DNA of 64,000 bases from an uncultured Clostridia bacterium (GTDB lineage Bacteria > Bacillota > Clostridia > Oscillospirales > Ruminococcaceae), in NCBI GenBank assembly GCA_947628615.1, contig CANRAO010000006.1, positions 1 through 64,000 of the forward strand, given 5' to 3'. The first letter of the stretch is position 1, and each line of letters begins with the position of its first letter. Positions 53,428-63,787 of the stretch are shown here, in pieces. The notes beneath the pieces are model-generated. The model did no database searches, was not told where the DNA came from, and worked only from the letters and a program-made list of their open reading frames with translations. The position numbers and the translations under genes are program-made.

Positions 53428-54330
53428 ATGAGTAAAGAATTAAACGGAATCATTGTTATAAATAAGCCAAAGGGGTTTACTTCCTTTGATGTTATTGCAA
53501 AGCTGAGAGGTATTCTTCACATCAAAAGGCTGGGTCATGCGGGAACATTAGACCCGATGGCTACGGGAGTGTTGCCTGTTTTTGTCGGCAAGGCGACAAG
53601 GGCCTGCGACATTTTGCCAAACAATGAAAAGAGCTACAAAGCGGGATTTAAGTTTGGAATTAAAACAGACACTCAGGATATTACGGGTAATATAATTTTT
53701 GAGGAAAAGTCAGACATTAGTTTTGATAGTCTGGCAGAAAAGGTCAAGATATTTTTAGGTGAAACAGAACAGCTCCCGCCTATGTATTCTGCGGTTTCAG
53801 TTGGAGGAAAAAGGCTTTATGAGCTTGCCCGCGAGGGAAAAGAAGCAGAGAGAAAACCCAGAAAGATATACGTTAAAAATATAGAGATCGTAGAGTTTGA
53901 CGAAGTTTCACAAACAGGGGTATTAGATATACATTGTTCAAAAGGAACATATATAAGAACGATAATTCACGATTTGGGCGAAGCTCTTGGAACGGGCGGG
54001 GTTTTAACCTCGCTTGAGAGAACGTATTCAAGCGGATATGATTTATCTAAAAGCCATTCTCTTGAAGAAATACAGTCGCTTGCAGAAAGTGGTACTGACA
54101 TTACAGAGATAATGTTTCCTATTGACAGTGCTTTTGAGCAGTATGAAAAGGTTATTCTTAATTCTAAGCACACAAGACTGTATAAAAGTGGCGTAAGGCT
54201 AAGGCTTGAACAGGTTGGAATAAGATGTGAAAATACATATCGTGTGTATGGAAGCGATAACGAATTTTTAGGTCTTGCATTTGCTGATAAAAAAGCAAAT
54301 GAATTTATTATAAAAAAGAATTTCTTTTAA
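53428..54330 (+). CDS. truB: tRNA pseudouridine-55 synthase
   Basis: This 300-residue enzyme makes pseudouridine 55 in the T loop of tRNAs. GHAGTLDPMATGVLPV carries the catalytic Asp (about 43), with PPMYSAVSVGGKRLYELAR and GTYIRTIIHDLG as further family segments. It begins eight bases after nrnA with no strong ribosome site, so it is probably coupled. Confidence 0.96.
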   Translation: MSKELNGIIVINKPKGFTSFDVIAKLRGILHIKRLGHAGTLDPMATGVLPVFVGKATRACDILPNNEKSYKAGFKFGIKTDTQDITGNIIFEEKSDISFDSLAEKVKIFLGETEQLPPMYSAVSVGGKRLYELAREGKEAERKPRKIYVKNIEIVEFDEVSQTGVLDIHCSKGTYIRTIIHDLGEALGTGGVLTSLERTYSSGYDLSKSHSLEEIQSLAESGTDITEIMFPIDSAFEQYEKVILNSKHTRLYKSGVRLRLEQVGIRCENTYRVYGSDNEFLGLAFADKKANEFIIKKNFF

Positions 54331-54414
54331 GCCGAGATTATTATGCTTTAGCGGGATCATTTCATTTTAAAAAGCTGTTGCATTATATTTGATCTTGGCA
54401 AAGGGATAGATGTT

Positions 54415-55344
54415 ATGATTTTGGACATTACAAAAAGCAAAAAGTCCTTTGAAAATAAAACTGTTGTTTCTATGGGGATATTCGACGGAGTTCACAAAGG
54501 GCATCAGGCAGTAATAAATACCGCTTGTGAACTAAAAGATCAGGGGCTTGATTTTGTATTATTTACTTTTAAAACGGATACTGTTACAACAAAGGGAAGC
54601 AACGGATATATAGAAATGCTGTTATCAGATGATTTAAAGAAAGAGCATTTTGAAAGATTGGGAGTTGATTATATATATGCTCCTGACTTTAATGAAATGA
54701 AAAATATGACTTCTGCTCAGTTTATTGAGCAGGTTTTATATAGAAAACTGAACGCTGCAGCGGTCGTCTGCGGAGAGGATTTTCGTTTTGGAAGAAATGC
54801 GGAAGGCGACGCTGAAAAATTAGAAATGCTGTGTAAAAAATTTCGCATCAAGACAGTTATAGTTAAGCAAGCACAGTATGAGGGGAAAAAGATAAGTTCG
54901 TCAGAGATAAGAGACTGTATAAGACACGGTAAGATCAAAAGGGCAAATGAGATGCTCGGGTATAATTATTATTACAAGCTGCCTGTTCTGCACGGCAATG
55001 AAATAGGCAGAACACTTGACTTTCCTACTATAAATCAAAAAATATTAGAGAAACAAATACTACCTAAGTTCGGCGTTTATATTACCAGAACAAAAATAGA
55101 CAAAAAATGGTATAACAGCATTTCAAACATAGGTGTAAGACCTACGGTTGAAAAAAGGTCTGTACCGTTGATAGAGACGAATATTCTTGATTTTAATGAT
55201 GATATTTACGGAAAAGTCATAAAGGTTGAGCTTTTGGATTTTTTAAGACCTGAGCGTAAATTTAAAAGTATTGATGAACTGAAAAAGCAGGTTTATTCCG
55301 ACATAAATAAAACAGCGGAATTTTTTAAAACAGGGAGGAATTAA
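54415..55344 (+). CDS. ribF: Bifunctional riboflavin kinase / FAD synthetase
   Basis: This 309-residue enzyme converts riboflavin to FMN and FAD. The N-terminal adenylyltransferase half has [11 protein letters not shown] (the H-x-x-H motif) and [12 protein letters not shown]-like SSSEIRDCI. The C-terminal kinase half has [14 protein letters not shown]. Its stop is one base before the gltX start, so the operon continues. Confidence 0.95.
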   Translation: MILDITKSKKSFENKTVVSMGIFDGVHKGHQAVINTACELKDQGLDFVLFTFKTDTVTTKGSNGYIEMLLSDDLKKEHFERLGVDYIYAPDFNEMKNMTSAQFIEQVLYRKLNAAAVVCGEDFRFGRNAEGDAEKLEMLCKKFRIKTVIVKQAQYEGKKISSSEIRDCIRHGKIKRANEMLGYNYYYKLPVLHGNEIGRTLDFPTINQKILEKQILPKFGVYITRTKIDKKWYNSISNIGVRPTVEKRSVPLIETNILDFNDDIYGKVIKVELLDFLRPERKFKSIDELKKQVYSDINKTAEFFKTGRN

Positions 55345-55345
55345 A

Positions 55346-56800
55346 ATGAATAAGGTAAGAACAAGATTTGCACCCAGTCCGACAGGATATATGCATATCG
55401 GAAATTTAAGAACTGCTCTTTTTACTTATATTATTGCAAAAAAGAACGGCGGAGATTTTATTCTCAGGATTGAGGATACTGACAGAGAAAGACTTGTAGA
55501 GGGAGCAACAGACGTTATTTACAGTACTTTAAAAGAGTGCGGGCTGAACTGGGACGAGGGTCCTGATATTGGCGGAGAATACGGACCGTATATCCAGTCT
55601 GAGAGAATGGGAATGTATAAGGATTATGCAATAGAGCTTGTTGAAAAGGGCAAGGCTTATTACTGTTTCTGTGATAAGGAGAGACTTGATGAACTTAAAG
55701 CTGTTCAGGAGGCAAGCGGAGTTATGCCTATGTATGACAGGCACTGCAGAAATTTAAGCGAAGAGGAAATCAAGGAAAAGCTAGACGCCAAAATACCTTA
55801 TGTAATCAGACAAAAGGTTCCCACAGAGGGAGAAACCACTTTCCACGATGAGCTTTACGGCGACATAACGACTCCTAATTCAACGCTTGACGACCAGATA
55901 CTGTTAAAAAGCGACGGCTATCCGACATATAATTTTGCGAATGTAATTGACGATCACTTGATGGGAATTACTCATATAGTAAGAGGAAACGAGTATCTTT
56001 CTTCAACGCCCAAGTACAATCTTCTCTATGAGGCATTCGGCTGGGAAGTTCCTAAGTATATTCACGTTGAGCATATTATGAAGGACAAGCAGCATAAACT
56101 GGCAAAGCGTGACGGAGACGCGTCTTATCAGGATCTTATAAAGCAGGGTTATTTAACAGAGGCAATACTTAACTATATTGCGCTTTTGGGCTGGGCGCCA
56201 AAGGGAGAAAGAGAAATTTTCACTCTTCCTGAGTTGATTGAGGAGTTTGACATATCGGGTCTTTCAAAGTCGCCTGCTATTTTTGACCCAATAAAGCTAA
56301 AGGCGATAAACGGCGAGTATATAAGAAAAATGCCTATTGAAGAATTTGAAAGCCACGCAATGCCTTATTTAAAGCAGGCTGTAAAGCGTGAAGACATTGA
56401 CCTTAAACAGGTTGCAGAATTACTTCAGCCGAGAACGGAGCTTTTTACCGATATTCCTGAGCAGATCGATTTTATAGACGAAATGCCTGAATATGACAAT
56501 GCTTTGTATTGTCATAAAAAGATGAAAACAAACGAGGAAAATTCTCTTTCGGCTTTAAAAGAGGTATTGCCTGTTTTAGAGAGCATAGATGAGAACAACT
56601 GGAATCAGGATACTATTTACAACAAGGTAGTAGAGCTTGTCAAGAAAATGGAGGTAAAAAACGGTATGGTTTTCTGGCCGTTAAGAGTTGCCGTTTCGGG
56701 AAAATCCTTCACGCCGGGCGGCGGAGTTGAGCTTTGCGTTATCTTGGGTAAAGAGGAGTCAATAAAGAGAGTTAAGTCGGCAATAGAAAAGCTGTCTTGA
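55346..56800 (+). CDS. gltX: Glutamyl-tRNA synthetase
   Basis: This 484-residue class I synthetase charges tRNA-Glu. The HIGH-type motif is HIGN within [17 protein letters not shown], and the KMSKS-type loop reads KLAKRDG where KLSKRDG is common. The C-terminal helical anticodon-binding part is present. GGAGG precedes the ATG. No T-box leader is visible; it seems to be transcribed with ribF. Confidence 0.96.
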   Translation: MNKVRTRFAPSPTGYMHIGNLRTALFTYIIAKKNGGDFILRIEDTDRERLVEGATDVIYSTLKECGLNWDEGPDIGGEYGPYIQSERMGMYKDYAIELVEKGKAYYCFCDKERLDELKAVQEASGVMPMYDRHCRNLSEEEIKEKLDAKIPYVIRQKVPTEGETTFHDELYGDITTPNSTLDDQILLKSDGYPTYNFANVIDDHLMGITHIVRGNEYLSSTPKYNLLYEAFGWEVPKYIHVEHIMKDKQHKLAKRDGDASYQDLIKQGYLTEAILNYIALLGWAPKGEREIFTLPELIEEFDISGLSKSPAIFDPIKLKAINGEYIRKMPIEEFESHAMPYLKQAVKREDIDLKQVAELLQPRTELFTDIPEQIDFIDEMPEYDNALYCHKKMKTNEENSLSALKEVLPVLESIDENNWNQDTIYNKVVELVKKMEVKNGMVFWPLRVAVSGKSFTPGGGVELCVILGKEESIKRVKSAIEKLS

Positions 56801-56886
56801 TAACATTATTGTCATATAACTATCACAATAAGCTGTTAGAATGCAAATGGTTTAGAATAATACTATCGTAAGGAGGCAATCTCTGT

Positions 56887-57855
56887 ATGATTGAGGTTAA
56901 AAATCTTTCAAAGCATTTTGGAGATAAAAAGGCTGTAGACGGCATTTCTTTCACTGCCGAAGACGGCGAGATACTCGGATTTCTAGGGCCTAACGGCGCC
57001 GGAAAATCCACAACGATGAATATTCTCACAGGGTATATTTCGTCAACAGACGGCGTTGCGCTGATAGACGGCGTTGACATTCTTGAAAACCCTATCAAGG
57101 CAAAGCAGAAAATAGGCTATCTTCCCGAGCAGCCGCCGCTGTATATGGATATGACGGTTAAGGAATATCTTTCGTTTGTGTATGACTTAAAAAAGTGTAA
57201 GCTGCCGAGAAATACGCATCTTAAAGATATTTGTAATCTTGTAAAAATAGAGAATGTTTACAACAGAGTTATAAAGAACCTTTCAAAGGGATATAAGCAA
57301 AGGGTAGGTCTTGCACAGGCGCTTGTGGGAAATCCTAACGTGCTTATTTTAGACGAGCCTACTGTGGGTTTAGACCCTAATCAGATCATTGAAATAAGGA
57401 CGCTTATCAAAAGGCTGGGTAAAAATCATACGGTTATTTTATCTTCGCATATTTTGTCTGAAGTTCAGGCTGTGTGCGATAAGATCGTTGTAATAAATCA
57501 GGGCAAAATAGTTGCCGACGATACTGAAGAAAACCTTTCTAAAAATCTAGTCAACAGCAATAAAATCATGGTCAAGATAGACGGGCCTTCTGACGAGGTA
57601 CAAAAGGTTATCGGTTCGATTGCAGGCATTAAAACTGTTGATATGATATCTAAGGAAACCGACGAATTCTGCGAATTTTCCATTGAATCGGAGGATGGCG
57701 TTGATATTCGCCGTGAACTGTTTAAGAGGATTTCTGAACGAAGCTGGTACATTATGGAGCTTAAGACTTCTGATATGTCGCTTGAAGATATATTCTTGAG
57801 ATTAACGGTCGGCGAGAGTATTCCGGCTGTAAAGAGAAATGGAGGTAATGAATAA
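56887..57855 (+). CDS. ABC transporter ATP-binding protein (GldA-like)
   Basis: This 322-residue ATPase has Walker A GPNGAGKST (34-42), the signature LSKGYKQRVGLAQAL and Walker B VLILDEP. A C-terminal extension of about 90 residues resembles those of GldA and other ABC-2 exporters. With the next three genes it forms an ABC-2 system of the GldAFG type with a DUF4340 partner; in non-gliding bacteria the substrate is unknown. AAGGAGG precedes the ATG. Confidence 0.92.
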   Translation: MIEVKNLSKHFGDKKAVDGISFTAEDGEILGFLGPNGAGKSTTMNILTGYISSTDGVALIDGVDILENPIKAKQKIGYLPEQPPLYMDMTVKEYLSFVYDLKKCKLPRNTHLKDICNLVKIENVYNRVIKNLSKGYKQRVGLAQALVGNPNVLILDEPTVGLDPNQIIEIRTLIKRLGKNHTVILSSHILSEVQAVCDKIVVINQGKIVADDTEENLSKNLVNSNKIMVKIDGPSDEVQKVIGSIAGIKTVDMISKETDEFCEFSIESEDGVDIRRELFKRISERSWYIMELKTSDMSLEDIFLRLTVGESIPAVKRNGGNE

Positions 57856-58595
57856 TGAAAGCAATTTTTAGAAGAGAATTTGTTTCTTATTTTACTACTC
57901 CGATAGGATATATTTTTCTTGCTGTATTTTTTGCATTGGCAGGTATTGATTACTCTGTAACGTCAATAGCTAAGGGTTCTACCGGTTCATCAGGAAGCAC
58001 TCAGGGATACGGAACGGCTGAATTAGCTCAGTTTTTTCTGTGGCTGCTTATTATATTAGTTATTTTGATCCCTATTCTCACAATGAGGACATTATCAGAG
58101 GACAAAAGACAAAAAACTGATCAGGTTCTTTTGACGTCTCCTGTAAGCTTATCGGGAATTGTCGGCGGAAAATTTCTTGCTGCATTTTTGGTGTATATTA
58201 TGGGCGTTGCAATTACGCTGGTGTTTTCAGTAGTGGTTTCTGCTTTTGCTAAGCCTGACTGGATCACTATATTCGGAAATATTGTAGGTCTGCTTCTTTT
58301 GGGTGCGGCTTGTATTTCAATTGGTATCTTTGCGTCAAGCCTTACTGAAAATCAGGTAGTTTCAGCAGTTATAAGTCTGGCTTCAATCGGGCTGATGAGT
58401 CTGCTGTCGGTAATATCCAGCTTTATACCGATAGAGTTTGTAAAGACTGTTCTTAATAAATTATGCTTCTTAGAGAGATATATCGGATTTACATACGGTC
58501 AATTCGATTTATCGAGTGCGTTATATTTCATCAGCGTTGCCGTGGCATTTATGTTCTTTACAGTAAGAGTGCTGGAAAAGCGCCGTTGGGCTTAA
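57855..58595 (+). CDS. ABC-2 type permease (GldF-like)
   Basis: This 246-residue permease has about six membrane spans. MKAIFRREFVSYFTTPIGYIF is the characteristic start of GldF-like proteins, with TMRTLSEDKRQKTDQVLLTSP in the first cytoplasmic loop. It overlaps the ATPase stop by one base. Pairs with the ATPase and the GldG-like protein. Confidence 0.92.
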   Translation: MKAIFRREFVSYFTTPIGYIFLAVFFALAGIDYSVTSIAKGSTGSSGSTQGYGTAELAQFFLWLLIILVILIPILTMRTLSEDKRQKTDQVLLTSPVSLSGIVGGKFLAAFLVYIMGVAITLVFSVVVSAFAKPDWITIFGNIVGLLLLGAACISIGIFASSLTENQVVSAVISLASIGLMSLLSVISSFIPIEFVKTVLNKLCFLERYIGFTYGQFDLSSALYFISVAVAFMFFTVRVLEKRRWA

Positions 58596-58609
58596 AGGAG
58601 GTAGCGAAG

Positions 58610-60325
58610 ATGAATAATATAAATGAAAATGATTTTGAGCAGGAAAAGCAGGTTGTTTCTGAGACATCAGAAAACAGTTTGGAAGAAAACGCCGCTGTAA
58701 ATTCTGCTGAGAATGAAACCGAGACAGAAATAAGTGAAGAAATTCCTGAAAGCTTTGATGTTCAGGAGAATCAGGCAGAGAATACAACAGAGAAAAAGAC
58801 CAAAAAACAAAAAAAGGCAAAGAAAAACTTTAAAAAGCTAAAGCACGGAACAATGGCGACTGTTTTAACTGTAGTTTTTATAGTTGTTCTGATCCTTGTA
58901 AATATTGTTGCGACAAGCGTTTTTGATAGGTTCCCGTTTACAATTGATATGACATCAGATGACTCGTATACGATTTCTGATGAAACAGCCGATTATATAA
59001 AAAGTGTTGATAAAGAAGTAAAAATCACAGTATTGTCAGAGGAAAAAGAATTTACATCAACATCGAAATATATTAGGCAGTCTAATGAGATTTTGAAAAA
59101 TATCGTTAAAAGCAACAAAAACTTTTCAATCAAGTATATAGATTTACTGTCAAATCCGGAGGTCAAATCTGAATATGAGGATTCGCTTTCTGAGTATGAC
59201 ATAATAGTTGAATCGGGTAAAAATCACGAGAGAACAACACTTGTACACCCACAGGATTTAGTTAAGTTTTCATCTGATTTTGAAAAATCTTTTCAGCAGA
59301 ATATGGGAGGAACTCTTGACTCGTTTATTGAGTATTACGGCGGTATGACCGCTATCCAGAATTATTCTGCGGGAGTTGAGAGCAACTGTGCAGAGCAGGC
59401 ATTCACGTCGGCAATTTTAAAGGTTACAGACGCAAACCCTGTGACGGTTACACTGCTTACAGGAAGAAAAGAGCTGGCTTCGCTGACATATTTCCAGACC
59501 CTGCTCAATGCAAACGGATATTCAGTGAACAGTATTAATATAACTACGCAGGAAATTCCAAAGGAAACAAACCTTATTGTAATGGGAGCACCCAGCGTCG
59601 ACTATACTGAAAGCGAAGTTGAAAAGGTATCGTCATTTTTAGACAACGGAGGAAAGCTGGAAAAGAATCTTCTTTATATCGAAAGCGTTCAGCAGCCTAA
59701 AACTCCGAATATCGACGAGCTTTTAGAGGAATACGGAATAAAGTTCAGAGATGAATTTGTATACGATTCAGACGGCGAAAATGCAAGCAACGGATATGTA
59801 TTTATGGAGCGTGCAAGCGATAACTTTATGGACGACATAAAAGACGATTCTCTGAGATTATTTACCAGCGTTTACACAAAGCCTATTACTATAGACTATA
59901 ATAACAAAGAAATGCTTACCTGCGAGCCTTATATCCAGACGTCTGACACAGGATACACAATGGATTCTGAAAATAAAAAGCTGACAAGCGGAGTAACTGT
60001 TACAGGAGCAGTCGGCTCTAAGGCGGCATTTGTCGGTGAGGATGCCTATTACAGCAACCTGATTGCTCTAGGTTCTGAATTTTTCCTGGATGATACTGTG
60101 CTTCAGATGTCGCAGTATCTGAACAGACAGTGGATACTGAGCATTGTAAACGGTGTTACCGGAAAATCATCAGGAATTACCATTGAACCAAAGACTGTTG
60201 AGGGCGGAATGTTTGATCTTACCAATACGCAGATAAAGGTTTTGGAGTGGACATTTATTGTTATCATTCCTGTAATTGTTCTTGCAATAGGCATCATAAT
60301 CTGGTTAAGGAGAAAGAACAGATAA
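58610..60325 (+). CDS. GldG-like ABC auxiliary membrane protein
   Basis: This 571-residue protein has an acidic cytoplasmic start rich in Glu (1-65), a membrane helix (about 83-107), a large exported part (GldG/ABC_transp_aux type, with SVDKEVKITVLSEEKEF), and a last membrane helix near the end followed by RRKNR. The ATG at 58610 follows AAAGGAGG; the frame continues upstream inside the permease gene but that part is not coding. Role inside the ABC system unknown. Confidence 0.87.
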   Translation: MNNINENDFEQEKQVVSETSENSLEENAAVNSAENETETEISEEIPESFDVQENQAENTTEKKTKKQKKAKKNFKKLKHGTMATVLTVVFIVVLILVNIVATSVFDRFPFTIDMTSDDSYTISDETADYIKSVDKEVKITVLSEEKEFTSTSKYIRQSNEILKNIVKSNKNFSIKYIDLLSNPEVKSEYEDSLSEYDIIVESGKNHERTTLVHPQDLVKFSSDFEKSFQQNMGGTLDSFIEYYGGMTAIQNYSAGVESNCAEQAFTSAILKVTDANPVTVTLLTGRKELASLTYFQTLLNANGYSVNSINITTQEIPKETNLIVMGAPSVDYTESEVEKVSSFLDNGGKLEKNLLYIESVQQPKTPNIDELLEEYGIKFRDEFVYDSDGENASNGYVFMERASDNFMDDIKDDSLRLFTSVYTKPITIDYNNKEMLTCEPYIQTSDTGYTMDSENKKLTSGVTVTGAVGSKAAFVGEDAYYSNLIALGSEFFLDDTVLQMSQYLNRQWILSIVNGVTGKSSGITIEPKTVEGGMFDLTNTQIKVLEWTFIVIIPVIVLAIGIIIWLRRKNR

Positions 60326-60344
60326 GCATTAAGGAGAAATCTAA

Positions 60345-61865
60345 ATGAATTCTAAAGTAAAGAGTATTATCATATGTGTTGTTGTTATTGCTTGTCTGGG
60401 GGTTACGCTTCTTGTGCTCAATTTAACAGGCAAGAATGAAGATAACTCAAGCAGTAATGCGCCGAGCGTTGCCGACAGCGAGAAAACAATATCTCTGACA
60501 GATGATATTGCAGATGACCTTGATAATACCTATGTTAAATCTATAGAAATCAAAAATGAGCGGGACAGCTTTACTGTCAGTCAGGTCAGCGGTAAAACTG
60601 ACGAGTGGGAGATAAAGGCTTTAGACGGAATTGAGCAGTCAAACACTGTTTATTCGGGTCTGGCTTCAATTGCAGCAGATCTTTCTGCAACAGATATAGC
60701 AGAAGAAAATGCACAAGATCTATCTAAGTACGGACTTGATAATGCAAAGACCAGATTTACCGTTACATTTTCTGATGATAATAACACAACGAGGACTTAC
60801 TTGATTGGAGATACAACTCCGAACGAGAAAGATTACTATTTATGCGAAGAAGGAAAGAATACCGTTTACACGGCGGCAACAGGCTCTCTTTCATACTTTT
60901 TCTACACAAAAGAGGATTTTGTAGCCTTGACAATGCTTGAGAAGCCGGCAAGCGATGATGATTACCCGGATTTTATAAAGGAAACGATTAAGTCTGAAGA
61001 TCTCGACTACGATATGGTTATCGTAACTCCTGAGAAAACTCTGAATTATATGCCGTCTGCACAGGTTATGACAGAGCCGGTATTTGCGTATCTCGACGCA
61101 ACAAACTCGGCAGAGATAACTCACGGAATGTGGGGGTTATCGGCAGCTTCGGCAGTTGTGGCAAAGCCGGATAAAAACGACTTTAAAAAGTACGGTCTTT
61201 TAAATCCCAGCACTAAGGTTATTCTCGAAACAAGTGCGGGAACTTATACACTGTCTGTAGGAGATCCTATATATGCAAAGGATTCTAAGGGCAAGGAAAC
61301 TACAACAGTTGAGTCATATTACACTTATTTAGACGGCGTAAGCGGTAAAGATGTTATATTTACAGTTTCCGCTAAAAGCCTTCCATGGGTGGGAGCAGAG
61401 CCGCCTGACTTTATTTCAAGTCTTATGACTTATAATGCTGCGACCGATTTAAAATCAGTAGTTGTTGATGACGGAAAGGATAAAACTGTATTTAAGCTGA
61501 AAGCTGTTGTTGATCCGAAAGCGCAGGCTGATGAAGATGAACAGCAGGAAATGAAACTGAGTTCTGTAAAATTGAACGGCAAGGAGCTCAACGTCGAGGC
61601 GTGGAAGAGCTGGTATCAGGTTCTTCTACAGTGTCCTACTTCGGAAATCTATTTCAAGGAACCTGAAACGAAGTGTTATCTGACAGTAAGCATCAACAGA
61701 AACGATGGCGGCAAAGACGTTTTGAAGTTCTTTAAGGATACAAGCAGAAGAACTATTGTCAAGCTGAACGGCAAAACAAGCTATCGAATAGAAAGCTCAT
61801 ATGTAAATAAGCTGATGTCGGATATGCAGCTTGCGATAGAAGGAAAAGAAGTTCAAACAGATTAA
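60345..61865 (+). CDS. DUF4340-domain membrane-anchored protein
   Basis: This 506-residue protein has an N-terminal membrane anchor (about 7-28) and a large exported beta-rich region with DUF4340-type repeats (for example LSKYGLDNAKTRFTVTF and FKKYGLLNPSTKVILE). Such proteins stand next to GldG-like genes in many Firmicutes, probably as a surface partner of the ABC system. AAGGAGA precedes the ATG. Confidence 0.82.
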   Translation: MNSKVKSIIICVVVIACLGVTLLVLNLTGKNEDNSSSNAPSVADSEKTISLTDDIADDLDNTYVKSIEIKNERDSFTVSQVSGKTDEWEIKALDGIEQSNTVYSGLASIAADLSATDIAEENAQDLSKYGLDNAKTRFTVTFSDDNNTTRTYLIGDTTPNEKDYYLCEEGKNTVYTAATGSLSYFFYTKEDFVALTMLEKPASDDDYPDFIKETIKSEDLDYDMVIVTPEKTLNYMPSAQVMTEPVFAYLDATNSAEITHGMWGLSAASAVVAKPDKNDFKKYGLLNPSTKVILETSAGTYTLSVGDPIYAKDSKGKETTTVESYYTYLDGVSGKDVIFTVSAKSLPWVGAEPPDFISSLMTYNAATDLKSVVVDDGKDKTVFKLKAVVDPKAQADEDEQQEMKLSSVKLNGKELNVEAWKSWYQVLLQCPTSEIYFKEPETKCYLTVSINRNDGGKDVLKFFKDTSRRTIVKLNGKTSYRIESSYVNKLMSDMQLAIEGKEVQTD

Positions 61866-61912
61866 TAAAAACAGTTCAGAACTAATAAAAGACAATTTTC
61901 ACAAGGAGAATT

Positions 61913-61921
61913 TGTTATAAT
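61913..61921 (+). promoter_or_regulatory. Possible extended -10 promoter of the small gene at 61952
   Basis: TG-T-TATAAT (61913-61921) fits an extended -10 element; no clear -35 box is present. Confidence 0.4.
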
Positions 61922-61951
61922 AGTCTCAGACCACAGAAAGGAGTGAATAAT

Positions 61952-62242
61952 ATGGCAACAAAAAAATGCGACTTTTTCACATATAAAGGATTACCGCTTG
62001 TAAGAAAAGGAAAAGAAATTTATTACGGCAATATGACAGATGATTATGTTGTTATGATTCAGATACTTTCCACCGAGGAAATAAACGGTTTGGACGTTGC
62101 AAACAGAGTAAGAATTTTCAGAATAGCAACAGATGAAAGTGTTCCGCCGAATGAGAGAATCAATAAGACTGCTGAGAAAACAAGTCTTTATGACGCTCTT
62201 GATATAGCAAGCGCATGGCTTTCTGATTATATTAAAAAGTAA
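61952..62242 (+). CDS. Small conserved-looking protein of unknown function
   Basis: This 96-residue soluble protein starts MATKKCDFFTYKGLPLVRKGKEIYYG and has a mixed alpha/beta pattern with a helix near the end (SLYDALDIASAWLSDYI). There is no known motif. AAAGGAG precedes the ATG, and a promoter and terminator frame it, so it is probably a real single gene. I do not recognise the family. Confidence 0.7.
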   Translation: MATKKCDFFTYKGLPLVRKGKEIYYGNMTDDYVVMIQILSTEEINGLDVANRVRIFRIATDESVPPNERINKTAEKTSLYDALDIASAWLSDYIKK

Positions 62243-62266
62243 GAAAAATCATTATTGTATAAATCA

Positions 62267-62298
62267 AGGTATTCCGCATTTTAGCGGAGTACCTTTTA
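62267..62298 (+). terminator. Terminator after the small gene
   Basis: GGTATTCCGC (62268-62277) pairs with GCGGAGTACC (62284-62293) with one G-T pair, followed by TTTTAT. Confidence 0.85.
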
Positions 62299-62321
62299 TC
62301 TTTGTGTTAAGAAAATACGCC

Positions 62322-62350
62322 TTGATAAAAGCTGTGATATATGTTAAAAT
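62322..62350 (+). promoter_or_regulatory. Promoter of the MBOAT-like gene
   Basis: TTGATA (62322-62327), 17 bases, TAAAAT (62345-62350). Confidence 0.75.
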
Positions 62351-62389
62351 ATAAAGAAATAATTGGCTTTGTATAAAGGAGTATGCAGT

Positions 62390-63760
62390 TTGTTATATTC
62401 GGATCTTATATTTATATATGGTTTTCTTCCGATAACTATACTGATAACGTTTTTGGATAGAAGTACGGAGTATAAAAATCTTATACTCGTTTTAACATCG
62501 GTTGTATTTTTCACATTCGGAAGACCGATTATTATATGTCTTTTGTTTTTGACGGTTATTTTTGATTATTTATTCGGTCTTGCGGCGGGATACGGCAGAA
62601 AAAAATGGCTAAGAGCATTGAGCTTTTTTTGTTCAATAGTTATGAATTCGACCTTATATATAGTTTTCTGCTGGAACTCTTTATTCAAAAACTTCGGTAT
62701 CGAACAACTGACATTAACTAAAAAACTAATTCCTATGTGCATTGCTTTTTACACAATAAGAGGAATTTCATATGTCGGGGATGTATATAAGAAAAGGATC
62801 AAGCCTGAAAAGAATATATTCTGTTTGCTTGTTTATATGGTAAACTATCATTTTATGGTAGCAGGTCCTATTGTAAGATACGGAGATATTTCAGATAAGA
62901 TAAGACGGAGAACAATAACGGGTCAGAACCTGAACGACGGTTTGAACAGATTTATAATCGGCTTTGCAAAGGTTATGATACTTGGGATTTCGTTTGAAAA
63001 AGTAAAAGAGGCAGGCTTGAATTTTGCCGAACTGACGCCATTCGGCGCATGGGTAGGTATGCTTGCGTTTATAGGGAATATTTATTTTGTTTTTACAGGC
63101 TATATAGATATGGCTATGGGACTGGGACTGCTAAATGGTTTTAAGTATAAAGAAAACTTTTTGCCGTATTCTGTTAGAGGGTATGTAAGCGGAATAGTAA
63201 AAGGATTTAATAAGCTCCTTATTGATTTTTTTGAGGATTTTTTGGTAGTTCCGTTTAAAAAGAACAAGAGCAGATATATATCAGGCGTATTACTTTCAGG
63301 TGTTTTGATTGGTTTGTGGTATGGCTTCAGCCAGAATTTTTTGATATTCGGTTTGTATTTTGCTCTGCTAGTGATTATTGAAAAGCTGTTTTTAAAACGC
63401 ATTTTAGATAAGCTGCCGAAGATAATAGGATTTATTTATACATTCTTTGCCGTATTTGTAGGAGCGGCAATTGCATATTTTTCAAAGCTGGAGGATTTTC
63501 TGAACTGGTTTAAAGCTCTCTTCGGCGTAGGAACAGATTATATGTGGAGCGTTAATATGAGGAATAAGACTCTTTCATATTTGTTTTTGCTGATAATCGG
63601 TGTTTTCATTATTATACCGGGCTTTAAGAATATTATAAAATCTCAGCTTAAAGCCTTTTCACAAAAGAGTGAGAAGAATTATGCAGTTATTAGAATTTCA
63701 CAGACAGTGTGTATATGTCTGTTATTAGCAATGGCTACAGCGTCGAGCGTAACAGCTTGA
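62390..63760 (+). CDS. MBOAT-family membrane protein lacking the usual active-site His
   Basis: This 456-residue protein with about ten membrane spans looks like AlgI/DltB-type O-acyltransferases, which acylate surface glycans. NYHFMVAGPIVRYGDI and FVFTGYIDMAMGLGLLNGF are typical. However, the conserved W-H-G segment reads GLWYGFSQNF (Tyr311), and the second His region reads GLYFALL, so both expected His residues are missing. It may be inactive, structural, or use another residue. The start TTG 62390 is used, with AAAGGAG upstream. The next gene may encode its partner. Confidence 0.82.
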   Translation: MLYSDLIFIYGFLPITILITFLDRSTEYKNLILVLTSVVFFTFGRPIIICLLFLTVIFDYLFGLAAGYGRKKWLRALSFFCSIVMNSTLYIVFCWNSLFKNFGIEQLTLTKKLIPMCIAFYTIRGISYVGDVYKKRIKPEKNIFCLLVYMVNYHFMVAGPIVRYGDISDKIRRRTITGQNLNDGLNRFIIGFAKVMILGISFEKVKEAGLNFAELTPFGAWVGMLAFIGNIYFVFTGYIDMAMGLGLLNGFKYKENFLPYSVRGYVSGIVKGFNKLLIDFFEDFLVVPFKKNKSRYISGVLLSGVLIGLWYGFSQNFLIFGLYFALLVIIEKLFLKRILDKLPKIIGFIYTFFAVFVGAAIAYFSKLEDFLNWFKALFGVGTDYMWSVNMRNKTLSYLFLLIIGVFIIIPGFKNIIKSQLKAFSQKSEKNYAVIRISQTVCICLLLAMATASSVTA

Positions 63761-63787
63761 GACTGATATAAAGGAATAAGGTTATTA

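Noticed and set aside
58463-58609. N-terminal extension of the GldG-like gene
   Set aside because: It overlaps the permease gene in another frame, and the real start follows AAAGGAGG at 58610.
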